Part shown: piece after piece, positions 21,017-30,143 of the stretch
Position numbering within the stretch: the first letter of the stretch is position 1
How the letters are laid out: each line of letters begins with the position of its first letter
DNA from: Leishmania infantum JPCM5
Lineage: Eukaryota; Euglenozoa; Kinetoplastea; Trypanosomatida; Trypanosomatidae
Direction of reading: 5' to 3'
NCBI RefSeq assembly: GCF_000002875.2
Contig: NC_009410.2
Coordinates: 124,001-188,000 of the forward strand
DNA length: 64,000 nucleotides
The notes under the pieces: generated by a model
What the model saw: only the letters and a program-made list of their open reading frames with translations
What the model was told of the DNA's origin: nothing
Databases searched by the model: none
Program-made: the position numbers and the translations under genes

Positions 21017-22795
21017 TTAAGGGCTGACAGCCTGCAGAATAACGTCAGTGTTATAGTTATCCACATCAAGGATGCGCCGCCCCACGTCGCGCAGCCACGT
21101 CCGCAGGTTGGTCAACCGGTTCCTATCCACCACCCACGCGTCCAGCGGCAGGCGCAGTCTACCAGCGAACGCCTCGCCGCTAAAGGGCTCCCGCCTTGTA
21201 TGCGCCTGCATGAGTTCCGTCATGGACTCCACGCCCCACTTCTGCTGCATATACGCGTACTGCACCCCGGCATAGAAGGCCTTGCGGCAGTCACGTTGAA
21301 GGGCCTTGCCTTTCGGGGACAGCGTCGGCCCCGTAGCTGCCTTGCGAAGCCCCCCCAATGGACCCTCTGCATTGCCATCGCCGTCGGCGTCGCTCATGGC
21401 TTGGTTGACGCAGTCGAGGTCGAAGGAGATGACCTGGTCGTTCATCGCAGCGTTGTGGTCTTCAACGAAGCCGAGCAGGTGGGCACGCCAGCGGTAGTCC
21501 GTGTCATCGTAAAGGATAGGAAAGAAATTCTCGTCAAAGAAGCCGACCGTCAGCACAGCCAGGCGGGAAAGGAAGACGCTCGTGTACTCGCCGCGGCTGT
21601 TGGCGAACATGAAGGAAGTGTGCCCCACCATCAGCTCCGCGCGCCTGGACGGGGTCATGTACCGAACACGGTCCGGCAACAGCGCGGACGTGACGACAAC
21701 CGGTTTGCGGTCATGTTGCTGGGGCAGCGGGGTACCCGGCAGAAGCAGCGTGCGCAAGCCGTCGGGCTGCCGGATCAGCGGCGTGTACTCGTTTGGCTCT
21801 GTCGCAACCTCCTTCTCCAGAGCATCGATCATATCCGTGTCCCTCGCTGTCGTCTTGTAGGCGCGTGCCACAGCCTGTTCAAGCGACGAGCACAAGAAGC
21901 GCACGTCGTTGTGCACAATGTGGAGAAAGGGCACCTCGCTGAACGGGTGGCTGAGGGCCTCACGCAGACCGGCATTGACGGCGCCGGCGAAGCCAATGTT
22001 GTCGGGGAACTGGAGAACCGTCAGACGCGTCGTGAAGGCGAACACGCGGCGCAGCAGGCGGAAAAACGGCGTCACCTCTGGCGTGTCGCCGTTTTGGGCG
22101 AGTACAATGTAGCGGTACGGCATCGTCAAGTTGCAGATGAGCGCCTTGAGATCCTGCGTGTTCTCCAGGGTGACAGAGATGAGAAAGGGTGCGTACCGGT
22201 CGGAGGCGAGATCGTGCCGCTCCACCTCTACTCCCGTGTCGGGGCTGACGGAGAGACGGGTGGCAAGACAGCGCGCGAACTCCACAAACGAGATACGGCG
22301 CTCGTGAGGGCGGAGCGGAAAGACGTCGAGGGCATCGAGTTGCGCGAGCTCTGCCGCGTATCGGCTGTGTAACTCGACTGAGTCGCGCTGTGGTCTTTCC
22401 GTGGGTGGTGGAGCGTCGGAGATGGTGTGCGTGTTCCCCGTTGGGGCCTCTACCGTGGCATGCGCGGCATTGCTCCCCTCGTCCACAGCGGGACGCGGCA
22501 GCGGTGCCGCGGTGTTGATAGAAGTGAGAGTTTCAGGAGGGGCGTCGGTGAAGGCGAGAGTGGAGCTTGGCGCCCCTGATGTTGCCTGCTCAGTCAATCG
22601 AGGCGCCAGCGACGAGGGCGGCGCTGGCGCCATCGAAACCGTGGGCTGTGTTACATCGCTTGAGGAGGTGTGAGGTAACACGAAGAGGCCGAGCGCAAGG
22701 CACACTAGCAAGCACACACCGCCTAGAAGAAATGATCGTCGATGGCGCTTCTCGTAACGCAGTCCACGGCGTGCGGGGTGTAATCTGCCGTTCAT
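21017..22795 (-). CDS. Type II membrane glycosyltransferase (GT-A fold, GT2-like), predicted Golgi
   Basis: Protein of 592 residues. A short basic cytoplasmic end (KRHRR just before the segment) precedes one hydrophobic segment at about residues 21-40 (SFLLGGVCLLVCLALGLFVL). A Ser/Thr/Pro-rich stem of about 110 residues follows. The catalytic part begins with YRYIVLAQNGDTPEV and continues to FPDNIGFAGAVNAGLREA and HIVHNDVRF, which match the N-terminal nucleotide-sugar-binding half of GT2-type enzymes. The later YDDTDYRWR segment resembles the acidic acceptor-side motif, with the Asp as possible general base. The natural role is probably adding a sugar to surface glycoconjugates such as phosphoglycans or GPI glycans. 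Donor and acceptor cannot be read. The ATG at 22795 is chosen because the frame upstream starts with TTG. Confidence 0.72.
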   Translation of the reverse strand: MNGRLHPARRGLRYEKRHRRSFLLGGVCLLVCLALGLFVLPHTSSSDVTQPTVSMAPAPPSSLAPRLTEQATSGAPSSTLAFTDAPPETLTSINTAAPLPRPAVDEGSNAAHATVEAPTGNTHTISDAPPPTERPQRDSVELHSRYAAELAQLDALDVFPLRPHERRISFVEFARCLATRLSVSPDTGVEVERHDLASDRYAPFLISVTLENTQDLKALICNLTMPYRYIVLAQNGDTPEVTPFFRLLRRVFAFTTRLTVLQFPDNIGFAGAVNAGLREALSHPFSEVPFLHIVHNDVRFLCSSLEQAVARAYKTTARDTDMIDALEKEVATEPNEYTPLIRQPDGLRTLLLPGTPLPQQHDRKPVVVTSALLPDRVRYMTPSRRAELMVGHTSFMFANSRGEYTSVFLSRLAVLTVGFFDENFFPILYDDTDYRWRAHLLGFVEDHNAAMNDQVISFDLDCVNQAMSDADGDGNAEGPLGGLRKAATGPTLSPKGKALQRDCRKAFYAGVQYAYMQQKWGVESMTELMQAHTRREPFSGEAFAGRLRLPLDAWVVDRNRLTNLRTWLRDVGRRILDVDNYNTDVILQAVSP

Positions 22796-23896
22796 CGCTG
22801 CATTTACATAGGCACGGAGATGCGCACGCTCGTCTTGAGGTTGCTTCTTGTCGGCGCCCCGCAAAGCCCAAAAAGGGGGGAAGGAGGGGGTGCAGCAAGG
22901 AGTCGGCGTGCTGAGCCGTGCTGTCGAGAAGGAGATATGATGGCGGAAAACAGCGAGAAGTGACGAGATGGGAATACATTATCTAAAGGCGGCAAGAGGC
23001 ACAGACAGGCAGACGGAGGACCACCTCAGCATACCGCACAGAAACACGGGGGAGGGGGGCAGTTGGAAGTGCCTACTATTGACCGTGGGCCACCACACGC
23101 GACGCAGGTGCCTGCAGGTGCGCAGATGCAGCGCATAGCACCGAGCCTGCGCCGCGGCATGAGAGAAAATAAGAAAGCAGCGTTCTAGAGTCACCGGTCA
23201 TCCCCGCGTTGCACACGCAGTGGCACTTTACATGCTTGAGTACGCGTAAGTTGGCATGGAGGGAAAGGATGAAGAAGAAGCGCCGACTCGGCGTGCCGTC
23301 CCTGCGTGCGACACGACGATGGGAGCATCAGCGGCTCACACGCACGCATACATGACAAGACACGCGCGACTACGCAACGACACGGGCAGGGGACGTGTAT
23401 GGCAAACAACGGGAACAGGGAGAGGGAGAGAGAGAGATACGTTAGAGAAGATACCTTCTATGAGACACAAACGCAGAACCAAGAGAGGAGGAGGGGGGGC
23501 GACAAGACGGAGAGTCCACGCACACGCACACGCACATTGGCGCACGCATGTAGAAGACGCAAGAGGGAGAGCCGTCGTTGTGGCGGAGGCAGCGCATGTA
23601 CAATACAGAGCGGCAATGCGCGCAGACGTCAGAATAGGGCTGACGAGAGCGAGACGAGTGTGTACGTGTATCTATGAGAGAGCGAGGGAGGGAAAGCGGT
23701 AACGCGCTCAAAAGACAACGATCGAAAACATCCGCCAACACGCAGATGTGTGCACGAGTGCGCAGCCAGCCGGGGGTGGGGGTGGGTGAGAGGGAAGGCA
23801 AAGGGTGTGTGGAGATGCGCTGCGCTCACTCTCGATGAGCGAAACCCTGCAGCTGCACGCGACAACGGTGGGCACGGCAGAGCAGAGACGGCGCCC
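22796..23896. other. Intergenic region
   Basis: Contains the glycosyltransferase 5' UTR, with polypurine at about 22865-22945, and the 3' UTR of the next mRNA. GA-rich tracts lie at about 23416-23440 and a (CA)n at about 23520-23540. No gene seen. Confidence 0.5.
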
Positions 23897-26005
23897 TTAT
23901 CGCTGTGGCTGGGCCTCCTGCTGCTGTTTCCGCACCGCCTTCTCCTTTAGCAAGCGGTCGTAAAAGACTTGGTTCACCGGCACCGCCGCCCATGAAGTGC
24001 CGACAAAGACTCTGTGCGCCACCGCCGTCTCCACGCGGGCCAACACCGCCGGGCTGGAGGACTCATGCGCGACGAAGACGTAAAGAGCGTTGCCGGGGTG
24101 TGCAAAGGTGTCGAGCGGCTCCGCCTGCGCATCCCACTGCTGTGCCGTCACGCCGACCATCGTCAGACCACGACGATCCGCCAGGACGGTGGAAGAGGCG
24201 ACAACGTCGTCCGTGAACTCCACAGTCAGCGACGGTGGCGCCTCAAGCAGCCCGTCCACGTCACGAAGGGCAGACGGCAGCACGACAACACTGCAGCCGT
24301 AGCGCACGGCAGCTATGAAAGCCGCGTTTGCCTCCCGCACATCGGCCACTCCTGCCATGGCAGCCACGACTTCACCGCGCAGGGGAGAGTCCTTCACGGA
24401 GACGAGTCGACCCGCCCTGCTGACCTCAGGGAGCGCCTGAGGCATACGCGGAAGTGGCGACACTGACGGGGAAGCAGCAGGCAGTGCTGTTCCGGGTGTT
24501 TCGCCCGCTGGTTTGTGGTTGCCCTCTGCAGGCCGCGGCGACGGAGACACCGACACCAGTGACGAGTGTGCTACGTGAACATCAACGTCCGCATCAAGCA
24601 CCTTGCCACCCTCCTCGCTATCCTGCGGCACCGCGGCATCAGCGATGTGGCGGTGCGTCTGCGGCACCTGCGTCGTCGAGCGGGAGCGGTCGTGCGAGTC
24701 GCCGAGGTAGTCGCCCGGCGAGCTGGGAGAAACGCCGTCGGTGTCCGACGCACCCACACGCGGCACTACAGGGGATACGCTTGTAATGGTAGCAATGTTG
24801 ACCGGTGGTACTACGAAAGGCGCCGGCTGCGCGTTTGAGTCGTCGCCGGTGGCGCTGTGGCGGCTCATCGTGGCAGACGCCGTTCCGCGCGAGGTTGGTA
24901 GCATATTCATTGACGCCGACTGCGCGCTCAAGTTCCCCGCTGAGGACGACAGTGCCTGGATCGGACTGGCGTCCATGATCAGCGACGGGCGTGCCGGTGA
25001 CGGGGTCTTCACGTGTGTGGGGGCAGCATCAACATCTTCAGCGTCCTGCCGTGGTCGCAGTATCTCCGTCAGGTTTGCGGAATTGGGCCGCACATGCTGC
25101 GCCACCTTAAAGACGACTATGGAGAAGATAGGCAGAAAGAGCGCCACCGGGATCGCTGGCCCTGTCTTCTGCCACGACTGCCACACCTCCTGCACTCCGG
25201 AGTTCATCTGCTCTGCCATGGTGGCCGCCGCCGCGGCAGCGGACTCCCGCTCCTGTCTCTGCATCACCTCCGAGAGCACTGGGATGCCGTGACGGCGCAG
25301 CATCCACGCAGCCGGCACCTCCATCAAGCTCGGCAGCGAAGCTCGCACATCGCGCAGCCACTCCGGCACGTTGAGGTACCCCGACGGCAGGCTCGAACAG
25401 GCACCGGCGCAGCTCGCAGCACCACCCGGGTAGGCGCCTAAGGAGGAATCGGCGATGCTCGCGCCGCTGTCAACGAAGCGCTTCGCAAAGGTTGTGGCTA
25501 GTCGGCAGATGCTCCCGACCGCGCCGCTGCCGGCGGTGGCGAAGGCGAAGTAGTAGAGTGGACGCCGCAGGAAGCGTAGCGTGGACCGCATGCTCACCAC
25601 GTATTCGTTCTCGTAGTAGAGCGAGGCGAAGGTCGAGCTCAGCTCCGACTGTGGGGAGCGCAGCGCAGAGTCGCCGTAGGACAGGGAGCCGTAAATGCTC
25701 GAGTAGTCCTCGTCGTCGTAGCTGAACGAGTTGGATGCAGCTCCGCCGTTCGAATAGTAGCTGGCGGTGCCGGTGTAGTCCTCCGAGTGCACATGCATGC
25801 CGCTCGTGCGCGAGTGGGAAACATAGGTGCGACTGACGGAGCTGTAGTCGAGTGAGGAGGCGGCGTCTTCGGAGATCTGGCTGGACGGGTCGTAGTCGCC
25901 ATCGTCCTCCTCGTCGGAGTAAATAGACATTGAGCTCTCCTCTATATCAAGCGGGATGGAGTCGTTGAGGGAACCGACCCCCGCGCCATCCTTGGCTTTG
26001 CTCAT
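23897..26005 (-). CDS. Two-segment membrane protein with a possible degenerate SpoU/TrmH-like C-terminal domain
   Basis: Protein of 702 residues from ATG 26005. Residues 1-140 are acidic and rich in Ser and Tyr (IYSDEEDDGDYDPSSQISED and similar). A hydrophobic segment lies near 148-165 (PLYYFAFATAGSGAVGSICR) and a second near 283-301 (AIPVALFLPIFSIVVFKVA). A long Ser/Pro-rich linker runs to about 550. The last 150 residues are folded-looking: DVREANAAFIAAVRYGCSVV resembles SpoU motif 1 (N..A..R....G), and LYVFVAHESSSPAVLARVET then AAVPVNQVFYDRLL resembles motifs 2 and 3 in order and spacing. The usual GxE..G and SLNVS residues are not preserved, so methyltransferase activity is doubtful. The domain assignment is inference; the gene itself is clear. 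Confidence 0.8.
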   Translation of the reverse strand: MSKAKDGAGVGSLNDSIPLDIEESSMSIYSDEEDDGDYDPSSQISEDAASSLDYSSVSRTYVSHSRTSGMHVHSEDYTGTASYYSNGGAASNSFSYDDEDYSSIYGSLSYGDSALRSPQSELSSTFASLYYENEYVVSMRSTLRFLRRPLYYFAFATAGSGAVGSICRLATTFAKRFVDSGASIADSSLGAYPGGAASCAGACSSLPSGYLNVPEWLRDVRASLPSLMEVPAAWMLRRHGIPVLSEVMQRQERESAAAAAATMAEQMNSGVQEVWQSWQKTGPAIPVALFLPIFSIVVFKVAQHVRPNSANLTEILRPRQDAEDVDAAPTHVKTPSPARPSLIMDASPIQALSSSAGNLSAQSASMNMLPTSRGTASATMSRHSATGDDSNAQPAPFVVPPVNIATITSVSPVVPRVGASDTDGVSPSSPGDYLGDSHDRSRSTTQVPQTHRHIADAAVPQDSEEGGKVLDADVDVHVAHSSLVSVSPSPRPAEGNHKPAGETPGTALPAASPSVSPLPRMPQALPEVSRAGRLVSVKDSPLRGEVVAAMAGVADVREANAAFIAAVRYGCSVVVLPSALRDVDGLLEAPPSLTVEFTDDVVASSTVLADRRGLTMVGVTAQQWDAQAEPLDTFAHPGNALYVFVAHESSSPAVLARVETAVAHRVFVGTSWAAVPVNQVFYDRLLKEKAVRKQQQEAQPQR

Positions 26006-26316
26006 GGTTGGAGTGGCGAGCCCGGTTTGTCTGGGTGCCTGCTTTTCCTTTCTCGCGCTCAGCGAAGGAGGAGTGTGACGAGTGTAGACGCGGTCGAGCT
26101 TGTGCGGCTCGCGGCTGCGCAGTGGCTGCTCGGTATGCGTGTGAGATCCCTCCCACGTACGCCAGTACACACTGACGGGAAGACGAGTGTGGGGTTGGAA
26201 TCCTCTCCGCACACGAAGGCAGCGACGGTGTGCGTCTTTGTGTTCGTGTTCGCGTTCGCGTAACCCCTCCGTGCGCGAATATCTCTAATCCGCGATGCGC
26301 AGAGCCGAGAAATAAC

Positions 26317-26367
26317 TACACACACACAACTATATCTATATATATATATATATGTGTGTGTGTGTGA
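26317..26367. repeat. (AC)n-(TA)n-(TG)n compound microsatellite
   Basis: An AC run, then TATATC and a pure TA run of about 16 bases, then a TG run. The AC and TG arms are complementary, so the tract can fold into a hairpin around the TA centre. Confidence 0.9.
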
Positions 26368-26436
26368 GGAGTGAAGAGGCAGATCAGGGGGAGGAAGTGA
26401 CACTTGGGACGCTGGAAAGGGATCGTTGTTCACGTA

Positions 26437-26460
26437 TGTGTGTGTGTGTGTGTGTGTGTT
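26437..26460. repeat. (TG)n microsatellite
   Basis: About eleven uninterrupted TG units, about 70 bases right of the compound tract. Confidence 0.9.
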
Positions 26461-27074
26461 TTGCCGTGCATCCACACGCACGCACGCAAACACGAAAAGG
26501 GAAGGAGACGCGCGAGGATGGGGTCAGGGGAGTGCGAAGCGCACGAAAGCCGCTGACAAGCACTCTCCATGTTGCGTGGTACGCTCATATTAGAGCGCAC
26601 CTCTCACTCGAGAGCATGCCCCCTCCTCCTCATCCTCCACACCTCGACATCACGCACCATTAAGGCATGCACACGCGCTCAGGTTCAGGAGATGCGGTGG
26701 CACACGTGAGCGCAACTTCCCGTGCCTCTCTCCGCGCGTCCCACGCGTCCACAGAGAGGTGCGCTGCTCCCCATTCACATAAATGGTCTATGTACGCCCG
26801 GATGCATGTGCGTAGATCTTATTTTGCATGGTTTGTTCTTGGGGGAGAGAAGGGCTCTCTCCCTCCGCTTCCTTCGTAGAAAACAAGCGTTCAAGTGTAT
26901 ACACACGCACACGAGTGGGAGCGCCGCACTGGTAGGGAGCACGCGCTCACTGGAAACAGCATCGCCTCCACGGCACCGTATACACGGATCGCCGGTAATA
27001 ACAGCAGCTGAAGCGCCGTCGGCCTCGCACCGGATTCGAGGCGACCCGCTCTCCCGCGCTCTCCGCATCCGTGG

Positions 27075-27527
27075 CTACTGTGTGCACTCCTCCACCTTTC
27101 GTAAAAGTTCCGTGTACACTGCCGTGCTGTGAATCTGCGGGACGAGAGAAAGCAAGCCGCCCGTAAAGTGCCCCTTCGCCCGACTCCCAATAAGCGTCAG
27201 GATCGACCCGCCAGGCTCCATCAGCTGCACCACCACAGCATCGTGGTACTGAGCGGTGATGTACGTAGGGGTACCGAGCTGCAGCTGCTCGAGATTTTGG
27301 AAGTAACGCGCGCCACTCACGGTGACGTTGCTCTCCATTGGCAGCTCGTCCTCCTGTCCATCACCGCTGCCGCTGACGCCGTTCACATCGCCGCCCATCG
27401 CGCCTGGCGTGCCGAAGCAGGCGAGAATCGTGTTGCCCTGCTTGTCAGACACCACCACCTGAGTCAAGAGGCACATGTGGATGAGCTGGTTAAAGTACTG
27501 CTCTACCGCAGTGCCCGGGGCGTCCAT
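27075..27527 (-). CDS. Roadblock/LC7-domain protein, LAMTOR3 (MP1)-like
   Basis: Protein of 150 residues; human LAMTOR3 has 124. The order of elements fits a roadblock fold: helix 1 (VEQYFNQLIHMCL), first strands with the VVVSDKQGNTILACFG turn that matches the VVSDRDG turn of LAMTOR3, a Gly/Ser/Asp loop of about 25 residues that is longer than usual, then ARYFQNLEQLQLGTPTYI, the strand pair DAVVVQLMEPGGSILTLIGS, and a closing helix ending in LRKVEE. LAMTOR3 pairs with LAMTOR2 in the Ragulator scaffold on lysosomes and late endosomes. Whether trypanosomatids use it for TOR or MAPK signalling is not shown here. The ATG at 27527 is supported by a good splice acceptor 37 bases upstream. Another roadblock family member is possible. 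Confidence 0.65.
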   Translation of the reverse strand: MDAPGTAVEQYFNQLIHMCLLTQVVVSDKQGNTILACFGTPGAMGGDVNGVSGSGDGQEDELPMESNVTVSGARYFQNLEQLQLGTPTYITAQYHDAVVVQLMEPGGSILTLIGSRAKGHFTGGLLSLVPQIHSTAVYTELLRKVEECTQ

Positions 27528-28406
27528 CGCGGCGGCGATGCACACGGAAACGGTGCCGGCGTTGCTGAGAAGTTGGCAGAGGGAAAATAGGAAGGGAAGA
27601 AAGGACGAGAGACTGAGATGATGCTCTCGGTATACTGCGCGGAAGTGTTCGCGCAAGTGTGCGGGCGCACACACACACGCAATGAGTCAACGAGGCAAAC
27701 GCCTCCGGGTGATGCTGCTCTGCGCTGAAGGTGGCATGGAGGCAAGAGGGCGAGAGAGGGAGGGGGAGATGCACATGCAGGCGCCCACGCGGAGGGTGAG
27801 GAGCAGGAGGAGGAGAGAAGCAGTCAGGCGTGTGCGCTGAGATGTAGAGACGAACGGCAGGAGGGAGGCAGGCAGGAAGGCCAGCGAGGCGACGGCAGTG
27901 CCTGTGCACACGCTGACCCTTACGGGCACACGTGCTGTCCTCTGCGCGCACGTTCTGATAGGCAGACTCAGAGAGGAGAAAAAGAGAGATGTGGCAAGTC
28001 GCCTTCTTCCCTTTCGCGTGTTGCTTCGCACGTCCTCTTGCCGTCTCGCGTGTATCGATGCACCTGGTAGAAGGCGCACTTGTGGTCGTCACGGTCGTCG
28101 TCTGTAAACAGAAAGGAGAAGAGATGGTGATGGCGAACAGCACAAAGTAAACGGGGCGAGCCTTCACTTCCCCTCCCCTCCCCTCCCAGCCCACACACAC
28201 ACACAGAGAGCACCAGTACAAGGAAGCAGCAGCAGCAGCATCCACATGTGTGCTCCTCGCACATGCAAACAGCACCGGCAGTAAGAAAGAGGGGAGGGGG
28301 GAGAGGCGAGGTCAGGCCACGCAGCCAAGGTGGGAGAAGCGGCATAAACGCAGAGATCGAGAGAGAGGTGTTGTCGATGGGGAGTAAGCAGGCGGAGCTG
28401 GCACCC
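27528..28406. other. Intergenic region
   Basis: Contains the LAMTOR3-like 5' UTR with its splice signal and the 3' UTR of the ApaG-domain mRNA, with a (CA)n at about 28193-28206 and a CAG run near 28227-28242. No gene seen. Confidence 0.5.
27565..27613 (-). promoter_or_regulatory. Predicted trans-splice acceptor for the LAMTOR3-like gene
   Basis: On the coding strand a pyrimidine tract of about 35 bases (27613-27578) is followed by ...CTTCTCAG, with the AG at 27566-27565. This would give a 37-base 5' UTR before the ATG at 27527. Spliced-leader addition at the first AG after such a tract is the rule in trypanosomatids. Confidence 0.55.
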
Positions 28407-30143
28407 TTACTTGCCACCCTTCGGCTTTGAGGAGCTGTCGCGGTCGTTTTCCGACGCCTCGGCGGCCCCGTCCGCGGAGAGTGAGTGCTTTCCTTCCCGA
28501 TCGGCGCCATCCTCAGGCATGCGTGCGCCCGACGGCGGCTGCGCAGACGAGTCCCGGTTCCGCTGCACGAGCTCCTCCTTGGCGTTCTTGGAAGAGGTGA
28601 AGCCGATGGCGCTTGTCACCTCCACCGTCAGCCGTGTCGGCGCGATCGCCGCGTCGAGCATCATCACCTCACCCGCGTCGTTGAAGAGGTTTACCTGGAT
28701 GGAGCCGCGGAGGAGCCCTTCCGGGCCGGAAAGGGTCGCGCCGCTCTCGAAGCAGTGCGACGCGCCCGGCTGCAGCAGCGGAAAGTTGCCGACAACGCCA
28801 GGTCGACCCATCTCCAGTACTTGTGCCTGTGCCGCGTCAATCACAACGAGGTGGTGCGACAGCACCTGCGCGTGCCACCGCTTGGGATTCTTCAGCGGAC
28901 CGCGGTTGCGGATATACACGTAGTAGAGAAACAGGTGCGCCTTGGCATCGTCGCGCTGCACCGCGGTCCTGGCGGAGGCGCTGCCACCACAGCCATCAGC
29001 GTTCGCGCCGTGCTTCAGCGGCGTCGTCGACGAGAACGCGCCGTCCCTGCTCTGCTTGGCCAGGTGCTCGGCCGCCGACGGCGACGCTGCCGTTGCCGCC
29101 GACGGGTTAGAGCAGACGTACTCAGTTGTAATCTCCACCTCAAGCACGTCAGTCTGGATGACCGTCCGGGTCGGAATTCGGCGCACCAGCTCCTGCAGCT
29201 CTTCACGTGTGGTGGGAAACCCGCGCGTCTTCAGTACCGGTGCTGTCGCAACCATGACGCCTTTCGCCTTCCTGCTGCTGTTGCCAGCCTCCTCCTGCCT
29301 TGATGGCGCGTCCTCGGTCACCTCGTCACCAGCGCTAATGCGAATTCCACTGTTCGTCAACGACTGACCGACCTCGGCGGACTGCTGCTGTTGATGGGAC
29401 ATGTAGGCATGCCGATGTGCATTGAAGATGCTCGTCGCCGAGAGCGCCAAGAGCACATCGGTGATGGCGTACAGGGCAAACTCGCTGCGCACGGCGAGTA
29501 GGTAGGACGGCTCCGGCGGGACACAGAAGCGGTATGGCGGGAAGGCCATGTTGATTGGCTCACACACGACACAGTGACGCGTGAAGTTCTGGATGCGGCG
29601 TCGCGAGGAGCGCTCGATCAGGACGCTGCCACGAATGAGGTGAACGCCTTCCTCGTCGAGTGGGTACGTCACAGCGGTGGTGTGGGCCGTCTCCTGCGAC
29701 GCAAATGGCAAGGACGGCGCCGTTGCTTGGCCCGCAGCTGCCGAAGAGGGCAAGGGAGTGGGTGTGGCATCCGTCGATGCGGATGCGGCTGCGACGTTGC
29801 TAGCGCTACCCTGGTCTGCCGCGTCTGACATGACCCGCCGCAGCTCGCGAATGCGGAATGCCGCGTTGGACGCCTTCAGCTCGTTCAGCCGCCGAAGGGC
29901 ATCAAAGGCAGCGCTCGTGCGCGCGCTCGCCGTGTCGTGCGGGTCGCCGGCGATGGACGGGCGTAGAAAGCAGGTGCGCAGAATAGCGGGGAAGGTGCTG
30001 CCATAGCCGGCGTTGATGAAGTCGTGCCGGCTCACCAGAACGCCAAAGAGAGCAAAGCACATGTCATTCGGGTCAGCGTACTTGTCCGAGACCGTCTTGC
30101 CGACGCGTAGCAGCTGGCGATACGCGGAGCGAGCGACGTGCAT
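28407..30143 (-). CDS. ApaG-domain protein with LYR-like N-terminus, predicted mitochondrial
   Basis: Protein of 578 residues from ATG 30143; the frame is open further upstream only from a TTG. Near the start ARSAYRQLLRVGKTV resembles an LYR-type motif, found in mitochondrial Fe-S and assembly-factor adaptors. The middle is variable and Ser/Ala-rich, with a conserved-looking block ending in RFCVPPEPSYLLAVRSEFAL. An ApaG (DUF525) beta-sandwich lies at about residues 395-510: YVYIRNRGPLKNPKRWHAQV, then GRPGVVGNFPLLQPG, SGATLSGPEGLLRGSIQV. ApaG domains occur in bacterial ApaG, in F-box proteins and in mitochondrial PDIP38/POLDIP2, usually as binding modules. Its partner is not evident. Mitochondrial location is inferred from the basic N-terminus. 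Confidence 0.78.
   Translation of the reverse strand: MHVARSAYRQLLRVGKTVSDKYADPNDMCFALFGVLVSRHDFINAGYGSTFPAILRTCFLRPSIAGDPHDTASARTSAAFDALRRLNELKASNAAFRIRELRRVMSDAADQGSASNVAAASASTDATPTPLPSSAAAGQATAPSLPFASQETAHTTAVTYPLDEEGVHLIRGSVLIERSSRRRIQNFTRHCVVCEPINMAFPPYRFCVPPEPSYLLAVRSEFALYAITDVLLALSATSIFNAHRHAYMSHQQQQSAEVGQSLTNSGIRISAGDEVTEDAPSRQEEAGNSSRKAKGVMVATAPVLKTRGFPTTREELQELVRRIPTRTVIQTDVLEVEITTEYVCSNPSAATAASPSAAEHLAKQSRDGAFSSTTPLKHGANADGCGGSASARTAVQRDDAKAHLFLYYVYIRNRGPLKNPKRWHAQVLSHHLVVIDAAQAQVLEMGRPGVVGNFPLLQPGASHCFESGATLSGPEGLLRGSIQVNLFNDAGEVMMLDAAIAPTRLTVEVTSAIGFTSSKNAKEELVQRNRDSSAQPPSGARMPEDGADREGKHSLSADGAAEASENDRDSSSKPKGGK

Larger units (their letters stand above)
26006..27074. other. Intergenic region
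   Basis: Holds two microsatellite tracts (26317-26367 and 26437-26460), the 5' UTR of the left gene and the 3' UTR of the LAMTOR3-like mRNA. No gene seen. Confidence 0.5.

Noticed and set aside
20804..22372. Plus-strand open frame of 522 codons
   Set aside because: It lies opposite the glycosyltransferase gene, has no domain pattern and the residue bias of an antisense reading. High GC makes such shadow frames common.
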